A stretch of DNA of 64,000 nucleotides, from assembly GCA_022457155.1 (NCBI GenBank), contig JAJGOT010000414.1, forward strand, positions 186,001-250,000. The letters are read 5' to 3'. The notes under the pieces were generated by a model. The model was given only the letters and a program-made list of their open reading frames with translations. It was not told the origin of the DNA and did no database searches. This document shows positions 10,425-25,400 of this stretch, one piece after another (position 1 is the stretch's first letter; each line of letters starts with the position of its first letter). The stretch is from Cladopsammia gracilis (Eukaryota > Cnidaria > Anthozoa > Scleractinia > Dendrophylliidae). The position numbers and the translations under genes are program-made.

Positions 10425-13400
10425 ATGCTCGTTCCGATTTTTACGCTTAAGTTGGGCCACAAAATCCATGCTCGAACTGCAGCATTGGGACGGTATGATG
10501 GAAAACATCCCTGTTTGACAGGCGGGACGACAGCCGGAAAGGTTGGTTCAAGTGTTTTCTTTTTTAATTTATTCTTGTCAAGTTAATTATAATCTACAAG
10601 TTTACTTGTTGCTTCTCTATGAATTAGCAGGACGGCTTATAGGTCATGTTATCTTTTTTTTTTACACGAGGATAAGCTTAGAATAATGGAAGCTTATGAT
10701 GTTGTGTATATAACAGATTTTTTTATTTGCTTGATGGAATCTGCATCATACCATTGATGTTCTGGTAAGAAAATCGAAAACAGTTTTTCGATATCGATTT
10801 TTCTTTTCCGTGATTTAGCCGTCTAAAAACGTGAAATTTCACTTCCGGTGGGGTACAATACCGTGCAAGAAGAAAGACTGGGGATAGTCGGTTGTGACGT
10901 CAATACAAGAATGCTAGTTTCACGTTTTCTCAGTTCCTCTGTTTTTTTGGTGCGTGTTGCTACAACCATAGACAGCACACCTTAATACAATCATGTTTCT
11001 TCCTCAGGGCATACCAAAAAATGTGAGGAACCGAGAAACTACGAAACTGGCATTCTGGTATTGACGTCAAAGATCACTATCCCCAGTTTGTCTTCTTGCG
11101 TGGTAATGTACCACACTGGAAGTAAAATTTCATGTTTTTAGACAGCTAAATCACGGAAAAGAAAAATCAATATCGAAAAAAATCTGTCATACCCACTTTA
11201 AAATTGTTCCGTAATAAACGAAACAACGAGAAAATGTCTAGCCTGCAGTGCAGGTGTTTTATGGCGAGCAAATGCTCTTTTGAATTTGTTCATGAGCTCG
11301 TCCACCATCTTGGATTCCCAAAACGTAGGGAGTTGGGTCGAGTCAAATGAAGCGGGGAGGGGGCGGTATAGGCTTGGCACCCACCCCATTGATCGCATTT
11401 TATACTCTCCCCAATCCTCCTCTAATTTTATTCCATGATGGCGCCCAGGACATGACACGAAGAAAATACTGAGCACTCAATCGCCACAAAATACGCCTGT
11501 ACTGCAGGCTAGAAAATGGCAATCTTCCTTTTAGATACAAAGAAACAAAATAGGCAGTTTGGGAAAATTTGAAAGTTTATGTAATACCCAAACCACTGGC
11601 AACAGTTTACACACCCAAAATGTATTTTCTCCAAAACTCCCTCGATCACAGTGCCTGCATGAGTCCAACGAGCTAAAAGGACTCAGATGCATTCTATGTA
11701 AATCCCACAACAAAGACATGCCAAGTTCTTGTAAATTCTATGCAAGCAGCGAATCTTGCATTTACATACATACATTTACTTTATTTATACTCAGATTTTA
11801 GAGTAGCAAATATACAAAATGCTAGTATGCGGATGCCAAGCCCCCCCCCCCCCCCCCCCTAGGCTTTTTCTCCGATTTACCCGATTTACTGTTAGCTTCT
11901 GCCCCTTCCATAGTTTCAATGGGCCATTTCCAAGTTGCCTTGAATAAATATTAGCATGTTTTCCATAGTGAAGCCTATACCATTTATTTGAACATGGGTT
12001 TATTTTCAGAACATGGATTTTAAAATCTTAATTTCAAACAACATCTGGTTCTCCTATTACAGTCAGTCAAGTTGTCCTTTTTTGCTGTTATCTGTTTAAA
12101 AGGTTTTCATCCACAACCCCCACACTAGTGCACTGCGAGGTGGAAGAGCAATTGCAAGTCACAGTAATGACGTCAGCATTTTAAACATCAACCAACAAGT
12201 GTCTGCTGTTGCCGCTGGTCAGCTGGATAGTTCAGGATATGACACACTTCTTGTTGGGACACCCACTAACTTCCTAGCTTATGATGTAGAGAACAACTCG
12301 GATCTTTTCTACAAGGATGTAAGTGGCTTTTGCTAGTTAAAGCCCGGACACAGTGCAACTTTTTTTGCAACGTTGTGTACCATAAGAATTTGGGGGTGTC
12401 ACACAATGCAATTTGTTGCACGCAATGCCGCAAAAGTAGAACTTGATTCTGTTTTCTTTCCAAGATTGCAGATGGAGCAAATGCAATAGTAACAGGCAAG
12501 CTTGGATCATTTGAGAATCCTCTGGCAATAGTTGGTGGAAACTGCTCAATTCAAGGATTTGATTTTGAAGGAAATGATGAATTTTGGACAGTAAGTGATT
12601 GTTGTTGGAAAAAAATTAAAACATTTTGCAACACAACTACTCATCACTCTTTATGTATGTTTATTTTATGTAAACCAATATGGAAATTTAATTCAACCAT
12701 TTTTTTCCTTTTAGGTGACAGGAGACAATGTGTGTTCTTTGGCAATGTGTGATTTTAGTGGCGATGGATCACTTGAGGTACATGTTTTAGTGATTAAAAT
12801 CAATCACACCAGTTGCAGTGCACAAAAAGGATTTCATCTTATATTCCAAGTTGAAATATTACATTGTACTACTAACTAGTGCTATATATTATGATGTAAT
12901 AGTAATCTGGCTGCCTCAACCTCATCATTAGGGCCTGAAGTCCTGTTCAAAATGGCAGCACAGGGATTCAAACCCTTTGACAAGGCTATACCAAAATATT
13001 TCAAAAATATCAAGTATTTTGTGGAGTATTTTCTCATGAAATATCTCCTTCCCACTCCAAATAGAGGTTCCAGATTGTGACGGCATTTTGCAATCATTAT
13101 GTGTCATGTGACAAAATACTCCGTGATTCTTGTAGAAGTATTTTGGCACCCTTACATGTTCAGGGTTTTCTATTGGCTGCCATTTTCAGTGCTCGACCTT
13201 AGCGGTAGTCCACTAGCCCAGGGCTAGTAAAAGTTGGGTTTGGGCTAGTAGAATTTGAGGACCACTAGCCACGGGGCTAGTCGTGTCAGAAGAGGTTTTG
13301 AAAAGATAAAAAAAAAATTTAGTTGATCACAAAAGAGATAGAAAAAGAAAGAAATAAAGAAAGAAAGTTTTTTCGCATTCTACGATGGATATTAACTTCA

Positions 13401-16400
13401 TGGCTGACTCCAGCAAAATTAAAGACTGTTGGAAAGACTGAACACTAGTGGGGCCCAGTAACTCACGGACATGCCGCCATTTGATCAAAATGAAGTGAGC
13501 GTGGAGCCCGACCAAAATAAAAGTGTGCGTGGTGCGCAGCTGGAAGCTCGAGCCTAGGGCTTGGCTACCAGGTGATGCCTGTTGGCTAGTAAATTTTACA
13601 CCTCACTAGCCCAAGGACTAGTAAGTTAAAAAGTTAAGGTTGAGCACTGATTTTGAATGCAGGGTTTTAAGTTCTGGGGATGAAGTGGGTACTGCCTGTT
13701 ACTATAATTGCATTCTCTGTAGCCTGAGAAAACAGATGACTCACACGTCTTTTCGCAGAGGGAACCGTAGTGGTGCCTCAGCAAAAAATTGTCTGTTTTG
13801 TCAGGCTACATTCTCTCCATTCTCTCTTATTTTCAGTTACTTGTTGGATCAGAAGATTTTGACATCAGAGTTTTTAAAGAAGATGAGATTATTGCAGAGA
13901 TGACAGAAACTGAAGTGAGTACAGTCTAAACACCAATGGTTGCATTTTAGAGTCCATTACAAAATAGTAGAATGAGCTTTTAACTGCATTTTCTTTATTC
14001 TGTGGAAGTCTTGTAAATATTCTGACAGTGCCATCACCTTTATAGCTGGGGAAATGGAAAAAGTGTAGTGGTCAGGGGAAATCCCCAACCCCCTAGCCCT
14101 TAATATTGACAGTCCCTGTCGGAAAAATAAAAATGGTGTTGACAATATTGCCGTAATTTAGATAATTTTCACAATTATTGCTGTATAATATTTAAAAACT
14201 GTCTTAATTAAAAATAAAAACAGAGCTGTTTGTTGATTGATTGATGCTGGTAGTTGGTGAATTTTAAGTCACGGATAATATTTCATGTAGGAGTTCTATT
14301 ATAAAAAGGACAAAAGTTTCAAGAATCAAGAAGAATTGTTGACATTGTAACAGACTATTACTTTATAAAGTGTGTAAATGCCTGTGGCCAGCTTAATAAT
14401 CCTATTGTTTATAAAAAAAAAAAGACTCATTACAGATATGTCATGGAGCTATGAAGCCCCCCAGGGGGGATCTGACTAGTACATTCCCTTAACTCCACCC
14501 CCTCTCCTTCCTCTCCGCCCCACAGAAAGTTTTGAAATCTTTATGATTAAGATGCAAATTCCAGCATTTTGGGCATTGGATTTAAGTGTAATTTCTAACC
14601 TCATCAAAGCCTAAAGTAGACTTTCATGTGATTAGCCATTTTAGGTACAACTGTACTAGTGATGTGGCATCCAAGATGCAATGTAGGAGGCCCAGCAGTG
14701 GTAGCCACTTCAAATGAAACTTGTGCTCTTCTTGCTTTACATTAATTTTTACCTTCATTTTGGCAGTCTGTAACATCTCTTTACCCAATCTATGGATCAA
14801 GATTTGGTTATGCTCTGGCAAATGGGACTGTTGGAGTGTATGACAAGACTGCAAGATACTGGAGAATAAAGGTAATTATGTTCTCTCAACATCATAGCAG
14901 TTTATTTTTTCATATACAGTCGAACCTCTCCTTACGGACACCTCTTATACACTCAGACACCTCTCTATTACGGACAGTTTCCTATGTCCCGACAAAATTC
15001 TCACATATTTTCTTTAAGAAAAACTCTATAATACGGACCCTCTCTAATATGGACAACGGACACTAAATCTCAGCCCCAGAGAGCAAATTCATAAAAACTT
15101 AACCTCTTTATTACGGACACTCCGGTGATCAGGTGATGATAGTTTGAGTAAGTAATACGTACAATTTCCTATGGTTTGTGGTTACAAAGTAACATAATAT
15201 TATATCGAAAGACGTTTTCAGAATAAAAATTAAAATTTTTCAAACCAGTTTGATTTTTGTTTTCCTTTGTCTCAGAATATGATAACGAATCTGAGACAAA
15301 AAAAATAAAAATTAAACTGGTTTGAATATTTTTAAACCAAAGAAAATTTTGAACCACAACATATACATATACCTTATGTAGCTGAGAATTTTACAATGTA
15401 GTACACTGCTGATAGACAGTGTCTAGTAAATGCTGTATATTAATCAATTTAAATGCAGTTAAAGGCCCTGTCACACTATTGCATATTAAAGAAACGTATG
15501 AGTTGCATATGAAAATTCATAAAATAATTTTCATATGCACAAAATTCCCTTGAAAATACAGCGTATGACCAGCGTACTTGACCTATGAGTAACGTACCTC
15601 TAGCGTAACTCTCGCGTATTCAGCGTATGTCTTGCGTTATGCTTAGCGTATAAACCATACGTCCGAATACGCACAAAATTTTTAAGCATGCTTAAAAAAA
15701 TTCTGCCTCGCCGTATGCCAACGTATACCAGCGTATGAGTGATATTTTTCATACGCTGGCATACGCTAGTACGATACGCAATAGTGTGACAGGGCCATAA
15801 AAGACGAGTGTGGGCCTGTTTTTAGTTACTGAACAAAAACTGTCAGTGGAGTCTTAAAAGTGACATTGTGACCTCTATAATACAGACACCTCTCTAAGTA
15901 GAATACGGACACTTGCTCTGTCCCTTCGGTGTCCGTATTAGAGAGGTTTAACTGTAAATTATTATTGTTTCAAGTCATTCCCTTTCCTGTAACCCCTGCC
16001 TTTTTGTCAGAAGTTTTTAGAGCCAATCTGTTTAGGCTGCAATGGCCCAAATTATGTACATTTTAATTACCTTCAATTGGTCCTTTTAAGGGGCTATACA
16101 CATGATACCAGAATGAGTTTCATTCCGGAATGAATTTCATTCCAAAATGAAGTACATACTGTATTCACATGACAAAATCGACCGGCTCAGCCTAAGGCGT
16201 TCTCGCTTGTGTGGTACTTTTCGCGCCAGATCAGAAAACAAAGATGGCACAAGTTTCGCGCAACGATACACATGCGCCACTCGCCCCAGACTACACGGTT
16301 TGCGGTTTTCATCTTGGAACGAAGTTCGTTTTCAGTTTACATGATACCAGAATGAAATGTCATACCTGAATGAGAATTTCATTTGGATTGAAAACCGGAG

Positions 16401-19400
16401 TGAATTCATGAATGACCTGTACGGGAACAAAATTTCATCTGGGTATCATGTAAACAGATACAGAGAAATATATGGAGATGGAATGGACTCGTTCCAGAAT
16501 GAATATGCTGTTAAGTCTGAGTGTGTAAAATATACTGTTACGTTTGAGTGACTGTGTGAAATATGCTGATTTCTTTTTTCCTTTCAGTCTAAAAACCAAG
16601 CAATCTCCATTCATAGTTTTGATCTTGATGCAGATGGAGTACCAGAGCTCATAACAGGCTGGTCAAATGGAAAGGTAGAACTCCCATTAAACCCATGATT
16701 GGCACCAGACTTGACATTTGATCAACAACTATTAAAGCACATTTGACAACCTTGTGATTTTGACCTAAAAAAATCATAGCTTCAGTGACGAGTGCAATTA
16801 TAATATTTGTGCTGTTTGATGCAATTGATTGATCATTCATTGACAAACAATTTTATTTAAAAAAAAAATGTCAAACAGTTACTTGAAATGCAGGACTAAG
16901 AAAATATTTTTTAGGCAAGCTCTCAGTTACTTACGTTGTAGGTTGAAATGAAATTCAGGTTAAAATGATTTCAACCTAGTTTGATTTTGAATTTATTTTG
17001 TCTTTGATTCATTATCACAAATCAGAAACAAAGGTAATTCAAAATCAAACTAGGTTGAAATCATTTTAACCTGAATTTCATTTCAACCAGAGAAATAGAG
17101 AGAGACCCGCCCACTATTGAGGGCATGCTTACACATAAGGAAAAGCCTGTCCAACAGGACCCTATAAGTATAACTGACTACAAATATAATACAGTAAAAT
17201 AATGTTCAGACATCTAGAAATTTAACTTTCTCATTCAGTCCAATACATTGAGAATTATTTTCTAAAGAGAATATTGAAACAGAAACTTACTCAGTCTATA
17301 TTCTGCTAATTTTTATTTTCAGATCGATGCACGTAGTGACAGAACAGGTGAAGTGATCTTTAAAGACAACTTCCCTGTTGCTGTTGCTGGTATCTTGGAA
17401 GGAGACTACCGCATGGATGGCAAACTGGAACTCATCTGTTGCTCAGTGGAAGGAGAAGGTATGTCGTACATTTATTTTATCTTTTTTTTTTGCGAGCGCC
17501 TGCACCTGCGGGTGGAGGAAAGTGCTCACCTGCACCCACAGGCCAATGTCTTTCAAGCAGGGTATTAATTTTGCAGATGCACTTGGAACATTCACAGTCT
17601 GGGGATTTCACTGGTCACAACATTCAAGGGTTTTCAGTTGACACAATAATGTGACTTAATTAAATTGAGACAATTTAATCTTGACACATTGCTGGCCAAC
17701 AGTACGCTGGGTGCCCAAACAGCCACTGCGGCACAGGGACCCTCGATCTCATGCTTTTGTTTGAATCCTCCCTCACCTTCTCTTCCCGCACTGTGTGGCA
17801 CCTATCACCATCAACCGGCAAATTATGAGTCATAATTTCTTTGGAACTTAGTATCGTAATATGCCAGTTTACAGTCTGACATTTTGTATGATTACCTAAT
17901 ATCTTTTAGTTCGTGGATATTTGCCAGCTTCTCCTGAGATGAAGGGGAACTTAATGGATGTGAACATTGAACAAGATGCTCTCAGGGACTTGGCTCAAAG
18001 AAAACAAAATTTGCTGCTGGAACTGAAAAACTATGAAGAGAATGCTAGGGTAAGTCCAAGTCAATATCTTTCTGCATACCAGCACTTTGTGTTACTTATG
18101 TACGATTTCATTCCAGTAACTGTAACAAATATTATATGAAAAAAGTATGTTTTAATCACTACAGTGTCCATTGCATTCTATAGTTTGTCTGTGTACTGCA
18201 ATCCTATGAACTTAGATAAAACAATAACCTAAAAGAACTTATGAGGCTAAGTGGAAGTCAGTCAAGGTTAAAATCTAGCGAACACTGCTACTGTAATTTA
18301 CAGTAATACAATAACAAGGGGTTGAAAAATCCAAGTCGAGATGCCATGCTCCAAAAAATCCAACCCAGAAACAGAGATCTTAAAAACAGCTGTTATTTCT
18401 ACAGCCAGATTTTGATGGCTCATTGACGGCCGGAATAAGAAGGCTCCATTGTATGGGGACAGCTATAGCTTAATTACTTTATTATCTTGAATTAGGAAGA
18501 AAAAAAATAGCCAAAAATGATGAATGCAAAGAAATGTGAAAAGACAACATAATGACTAACAAACACCACCAGAATTCCACTGGCAGTCAAGAATGGAAAC
18601 TTATCTTTCTGTCTTGAACGCCTGTCATGAAATCAAAATTGACAAACTAGTAGTAGTTACGTAGTAGTAGATCCTTTATTTAAACACGATCAGTAATTAA
18701 TAAAAGCAATTAACATGCTTGAGGGGTCATGTAAGAATTTCACTTCAATCTTTGTAATCCTGCACTTTTTCTCCAAACTACTGCTTCTGTTTTGCAGTCT
18801 ATAGAATCTTTTTATCTAATTTAGTTATATATTTGGTGGCATTTGGCAATGTACCGTAACATGAAAATAATGCAAACACAATTTTGTTATTTCGGCTGGA
18901 CAGTATCCCTTTAATTTACTTTAATATAAAATTAGGTTGGAAAAGTTGGAGGCCAAGAAGTGGACCAGTCCCAATTAGGAATCATACCAGCTAACACCCA
19001 GCTGCAGACATCGCTCTTGGTAAACCCCGGCAGTGAGCAGGTTCAGCCTCACGTGGAACTCTCCATCTCCACTACTAATGAAACAATCATACGCACAGTC
19101 ATGATATTTGCAGAAGGGGTATTTGAAGGGGAAAGCCATGTGGTCCATCCTTCACAACAAAACTTAATGCCAAGCCTGCAAGTTCCAGTGTTTCCTCCCA
19201 AAGATATTCCAGTTGACCTTCATATCAAAGCTTTTGTTGGCTACAAATCAAGGTATAGTGTGTGTTTATGTTGTGTTTATAAAAAGTGAAGTTAGCATAT
19301 AGGCCCAGTACATATATACAATCATGTCCACGCTGCCAGTGTTAGCTTCAGTTTAAAGTGTTGAGCAGCTAGTTAAATGCAAATCTTTTCCCTTTAGACC

Positions 19401-22400
19401 TCAAAAATGACTTTACCAACATCTCCAAAAAATGATTCCAAGCTTTAACTTTAGGGATGTAAATTAGTACTCACCCATTACCCAGGCAACTGTCAAAAAT
19501 TAATCTTCTTGGGCAAGTACAAATTTATTGTACATTTCTTTATGCAGTTCTGAAAGTTGCTCACCCAAAAGGCAAGTGCATTCAAAATAAAGTTTCCTGA
19601 ACCCTGTAACTTTATTAAAACCTCCTCCATGTCTACTTTAAAATGCACATGTAATTGGAGGGTGGTGCTTACACTGTTAAATGTCAGCATTAGTGATTGT
19701 GAATCATAAGTGTCCAGTTGACATCCCAAACCTGGTCATAATTTTTCTCTTTTAGTTTGTAACACTTATGACAATCTAAATGGTCGCAAATGGACATAAA
19801 GCCATTCAAAAGGTCTAAACCCCTAAAATAAAGTTTTAGCAGACACTTACTGGTATTATGGTTGTTGCTTACAAGCTTCTAGACAAGCCAAGAGATCAAG
19901 ATTCTTATGAATTTAAAAATAAAAAGAGGGATTTCATTAAAGCTACATATAATCACTAATAGCAGATGGTTGCTAGAACATGAGTTGTTGTTCAGAAAAT
20001 AAACTTATAATTTAATTATAATGTTTTTGTTTTCATAGTGCTCATTTCCATGTGTTTGAACTTACAAGACAACTTCCAAGGTATGAGTAGTAAAATCCTC
20101 CAAATTTTTATCCGTTGGCCACCTAATGCAACTTGTTACAAGTGGCCTTCAGTATTGGTTGCTTTCACCCATGTAACCTTTGTCTGACAAAACTAATCTC
20201 TGTTGTGCTGCTTGTTTGTTATAATTTTATAGACAAGCAGGTTTTACAGTGACTTTCAAAAATTTTACACTCAAATCACAAGAGTATAGGGAAATTTGAC
20301 TACAAGTAAATTAGGAACCTCTTACCCAAAGCTATTAATGCAGTGCAGCAGTATTTGGCAGTCAAAAAGTCGCAATCTGCATCTAAAGTGACAACAGTGA
20401 TCATGAAACAAAGGATAAAGAAAGCTGCTATAACTTTTTATTATGTAAAATCTCCATTTGTTTAGGTTTACTTTGTACATTCCATGCCCAGAAGGTTATG
20501 CTGAGCCCAAGTCTTCCTGCTCCTTTCACATCAATGAAAGAATTAACAGGGTAAAGTCTTACGATGTACAGTCTTTAGTTGGTACACTTAATTTGAATAA
20601 GTGCGAGGTTCAGGTACAAAATTAATGTATAATCATATGGTGAGTGACCTCTAACACTTAAGGCCTCAGTATCTGTCAATATTGATACTATAGTCAACTC
20701 TCTTGAAGCAGACAGACATCAGGCACACATCAGTGGCTGGCTGGTTCTGGCTGAATTTGTCTGTTTACTAAACTGTCTATACAAAAGGCAGTCAGCTAGA
20801 GCTATTCCCAAGTGTGTCCAGCTCAGTGACAGTTTACTGTAATCTGCTTTTTGGCAATTCAAACTTCTCTTTATAGTTTTTCCTTTTCATTCATGACCTC
20901 TTTCCAATCTAGGACTCAGAGATTACATACATGGAAAGTGCAGAGTTTTAATTTGTAAATTTAAGCTTGAACTTAGTGCCAAGTAAACATGATAACATTC
21001 CAGCCATTAAACAAACTACACCCCTTGCCTTCTTCCCTATCCCTCCACCCCAATCTCCATGTGTCTCTTAAATGCAGTTTTGAGATAATGGGCCTTGTCA
21101 TATCATTTCGTTTTCTTTGTAGGTAGTAATGTGGCTAAATCAGAACTTCCTTCTCCCTGATGAGATAGAAGGCAAAGACTCTGAACTGGACATGATGTTT
21201 TTATCCCTCAGGACTGGAAATCCCTTGGCAATCAAAATGGACTCAAGTGGAAATGTAAGAACTGGCTTCATCTTCCCCCTCTCCTCTAGCTGCTATTTCC
21301 ACCTTCCCTCCGACACCCACCACCTCCAACCCCCCCCCCCCCCCCGACCCCACACCCAATATCAACCCTTAATCGTGATACTTAATTAATATTTTTTTTC
21401 TCTGGAGAAGGTGGGGGTGGGGCTTGGGAAGTACAGTTAGACACCAGAGGGAAGCACCATGAAAGAATCTGAAATTCATCTAGATGTATTGTAAGGCAGG
21501 ATAGCATAGCTTGATGCTGCTAAGTGGGAATCAATAGAATCTGTTTGCAATGAAGGATCCAGACTCTATCAAATGGGCAGGGGGGAGGGGGGGTGGACTG
21601 AATAAGGGGGTGGGGGTGAAAATGTTGGATACTGAAAAAATGGGGTCCCAAGTGCTTGTACAAACAAGATGACTTACTGCAATGATTCAATTTAGCACCC
21701 TCCTTCCAATAAGCACCCCCTTTCTAATAAGCGCCCCCTTTCTAATACCGGTAAGCGTCCCTCCCCCTCCTGAGTGTTGTTAGTTGAACGTTAAAGATAC
21801 TATAGCACATTGCTATGTTATCAAAGAAAATCACATTGAAGACATTGAGGTATAATAGGGAATTATATTCTGACCATTGTTACCGTTGTTCTGACTATGT
21901 ATTTTGTAGATTTTCTGTTATTCATTGTTCATTAAAATTCTTTTTTCAAGCTCACATGTTTTTGTCAATAAGCACCCTCCAGTCCAATAAGCATCCTCCA
22001 GTCCAATAAGCTCCCTCCAGTCCAATAAGCACCCTCCAGTCCAATAAGCATCTTCCAGTCCAATAAGCACCCTCCAGTTCAATAGCACCCTCCAGTCCAA
22101 TAAGCACCCTCCAGTCCAATAAGCACCCTCCAGTCCAATAAGCACCCTCCAGTCCAATAAGCACCCTCCAGTCCAATAAGCACCCTCCAGTCCAATAAGC
22201 GCCCTCCAGTCCAATAAGCGCCTCCCCTGTCCAATGAGCGCCCTCCAGTCCAATAAGCGCCCTCCAGTCCAATAAGCGCCCCCCAGTCCAATAAGCACCC
22301 TCCAGTCCAATAAGCGCCCTCCAGTCCAATAAGCGCCCTCCAGTCCAATAAGCGCCCTCCAGTCAATAAGCGCTCTCCAGTCCGATAAGCGCCCTCCAGT

Positions 22401-25400
22401 CCAATAAGCGCATCCAGTCCAATAAGCGCCCCCCCCAGTCCAATAAGCGCCCTCCAGTCCAATAAGCACCCCCCCAGTCCAATAAGCACCCCCCCAGTCC
22501 AATAAGCACCCTCCAGTCCAATAAGCGCCCCCCAGTCCAATAATCGCTCCCCCCCAGTCCAATAAGCGCCCCCCAGTCCAATAATCGCCCCCCCCCAGTC
22601 CAATAAGCGCCCTCCAGTCCAATAAGCACCCCCCAGTCCAATAAGCGCCCTCCAGTCCAATAAGCACCCCCAGTCCAATAAGCACCTTCCAGTCCAATAA
22701 GCACCCCCAGTCCAATAAGCACCCTCCAGTCCAATAAGCACCCCCAGTCTAATAAGCACCCTCCAGTCCAATAAGCACCCTCCAGTCCAATAAGCACCCC
22801 CAGTCCAATAAGCACCCCCCAGTCCAATAAGCACCCCCAGTCTAATAAGCACCCTCCAGTCCAATAAGCACCCTCCAGTCCAATAAGCGCCTCCCCTCTC
22901 CAATAAGCGCCCTCCCTTGAGCTACCAAAAGTAAATAAGCACCCTTATGGTACTGATTTGTTATGACTCAGGTGACAATCAAGAGTGATGACATGGATTT
23001 AGCAGGGGACATCATTCAAGCTCTGGCATCTTTCTTGGGGATTGAGGTAAATCACTGTCAAATGTCAAACATCCATAACACCTCCATTGACAAATATAAC
23101 TCGCAAGACCATGTCTTCTTTCTAGTTAAGACAGTCCACTAAACGTCTTTGCTTGAACTGGTCTCCATCCAGATGATGACATGAAGCCATTAGCCTTTTC
23201 TCCTACACCTTCTCATACAAGACAAATTTAGAAGTGGATGTTTAAGCACTCACAATTCAAACTATCATGGTTATTATTTCAGGATCTTCAATCCACAGCA
23301 GAATTTCCTGGCCATTTAGAGGAACTTCGCGCAGTGTTGCTTAAGGTACTAACGAGCACATCAAAGATATAAAAAACCTTTTTGTAAATTATAAATTCTT
23401 TATAAATTTCTAAAAATTTCCTTTGAAGGATTAATGAATAGCAAACATCATAACAGATACAACTTCGATTTGAATAATCATACTTTTAAAAAGATTCCTT
23501 CCACATGATGACTCATTATTTGAATTAAAGAAAAGTGTCCTGGGGGATATGTTATGTTATCAAGAGTATGGCCAGAAACTTCCTTTAAGCTTGCCAAAAG
23601 TGATGAAAGCAAAGAAAGGGGTACTCCGTAAATGTTTGGGTGGGGGTGTGCCGCTGGGACACCGAGACCCTTAACCTATACTAGACCATTTTAGCTGCAT
23701 TTTGCAACCCTATTCTAGGCTAAACACCGAAAAAACCTACCCTATCCTAGACCTATTCCAGACTCGCTATTTTCCAGAAACTCGTTCACTATCACAGTTA
23801 TTAGTTTGGGGTCAGTAAAAATGCCGTACTGCCCGCCGTACTATTTGCCAGTAAACCTTGTCTGGACTAAATTTATTCGCGCAACTGATCGGTTTCACGG
23901 AAAATGATACCCTATTCTAGACCAAAAATCTCTGATAACTATACCCTATCCCAGACTAAACTGCCTGAAAACCAAACCCTTCACAGCGGCACATACCTAT
24001 ATAGCTTATATATGGGAGTCCCCCCCTCCCCCCCCCGGGAGAAATATTAACTAAACAGACAAAAATAGCCACAAGAATGGGCAATTTTGATTTCTTGACA
24101 GACCACTTTGTCATGAAATCAAATTTGATGAACTGTAATCCACTTCCATCCTTGTAGTCCTGCACTTTTTCTTCAAACTTCTGCCTCCTTTTTTGCTCTA
24201 TAGAATATTCAGATTGTCATAATTTCGGTGGACCAGTGTCCCTTTAACCCTTTAAGCGCCAATACCAAAATTTAAATTCTCATTTCTAGTCCTATACATT
24301 TCCTATAGAAGTAGTAGGGAGAAATTGTTTCGATATAAAGAGAATTCATCTTGTGTGATCATGTCCTTAATTCTCATGACCTTTTTGATTGATAAGGCAT
24401 TAATATTACAAGGAGAAATTTGATGCTGATCACTCTTGGGGCTTAAAGGGTTAAGCTTAAATATCGCCACGTTATTCAGGTGGATGAACTGCATGCTGTA
24501 AGACAGAAGCTCACAGCCGAGATGGCAGACCACTCCAACTTGATCCGAAGTCTGGTAGTAAGAGCTGAGGACGCCAGATTAATGGGAGATATGTAAGTAT
24601 TTGGCTAAAGTGATGGTAGTATTTTAATACTCGTTGAAGATTCCACTTCATGTTTCCACCTTTCACTTGAGACAGTTTCTAAATGTAGATATCACTTTGC
24701 TAACTGTATTTTTCTCAAGAGAAATAACGAATTTTGTGACAAAAAAAAACGTGCTCGTACAGTACAGTTGAAACTGTGTACGTAACCAAGGAGATACAAT
24801 GAATAACCTCAATTGTGCGCCGTCCCTCTTACAAGTGCAGCCTTATGTCATTACATCTAATATAACCACCAATCTCTGTCCAATGAAAAGAAGTTAGAGA
24901 AAATGTATGATGTTAGAAGGTTGAATTTACTCCTCGCTTACTGCTGAGGGCATTAAGTTGTTGAAAATTCAAGCCAGTTCATCGATGTTGAAAAGGCAAA
25001 AACTTGCTTGTTCCGGTAAATTTGATAATACGGTAATGCAGACCCCAAAGGAACTGAGTGTGTGACTGAGTCATCCGTAATGAGAGGCTCGACTGTGAAA
25101 GTAAAGGACACGCCTACTCTGCGATCAGACCCTCATCCATTACCCACCCCCCCCCCCCCCGTCTCCCCTGTCCCCCCTCCTATGATGGTCGGAGAAGGGC
25201 GCGCCACACAAGGCATATGTACGCACACGCATACCTATTTTTATTTTCTCGGCAGGAAAAATATGAGGAAAGGCTATATGGAACTATACGACCTGAACAG
25301 AGATCTCATTAATGGCTACAAAATCAGATGTAACAACCACACAGAGCTGCTGTCATGTTTAAAAATTGTCAATCAGGCTATTCAACGAGCGGGCAAGCTC

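Larger units (their letters stand above)
14915..15956. mobile_element. TA-flanked DNA transposon remnant with two nested MITEs
   Basis: Left end TACAGTCGAACCTCTCCTTA and right end TTAGAGAGGTTTAACTGTA are inverted repeats with TA at each outer edge, as in Tc1/mariner-pogo elements. The interior repeats TACGGACAC words. A palindrome of the GGTTCAA family (15225-15360) and a GGCCCTGTCACAC element (15464-15796) sit inside it. No transposase frame is visible. It lies in BBS2 intron 6. Confidence 0.65.

Noticed and set aside
21918..22903. Three long overlapping minus frames rich in G, L, W, D and Y
   Set aside because: They are translations of the 19-bp minisatellite, which is stop-free in all minus frames.
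21966..22925. Could the regular array be a CRISPR?
   Set aside because: Units are contiguous 19-mers without spacers, in an animal intron.
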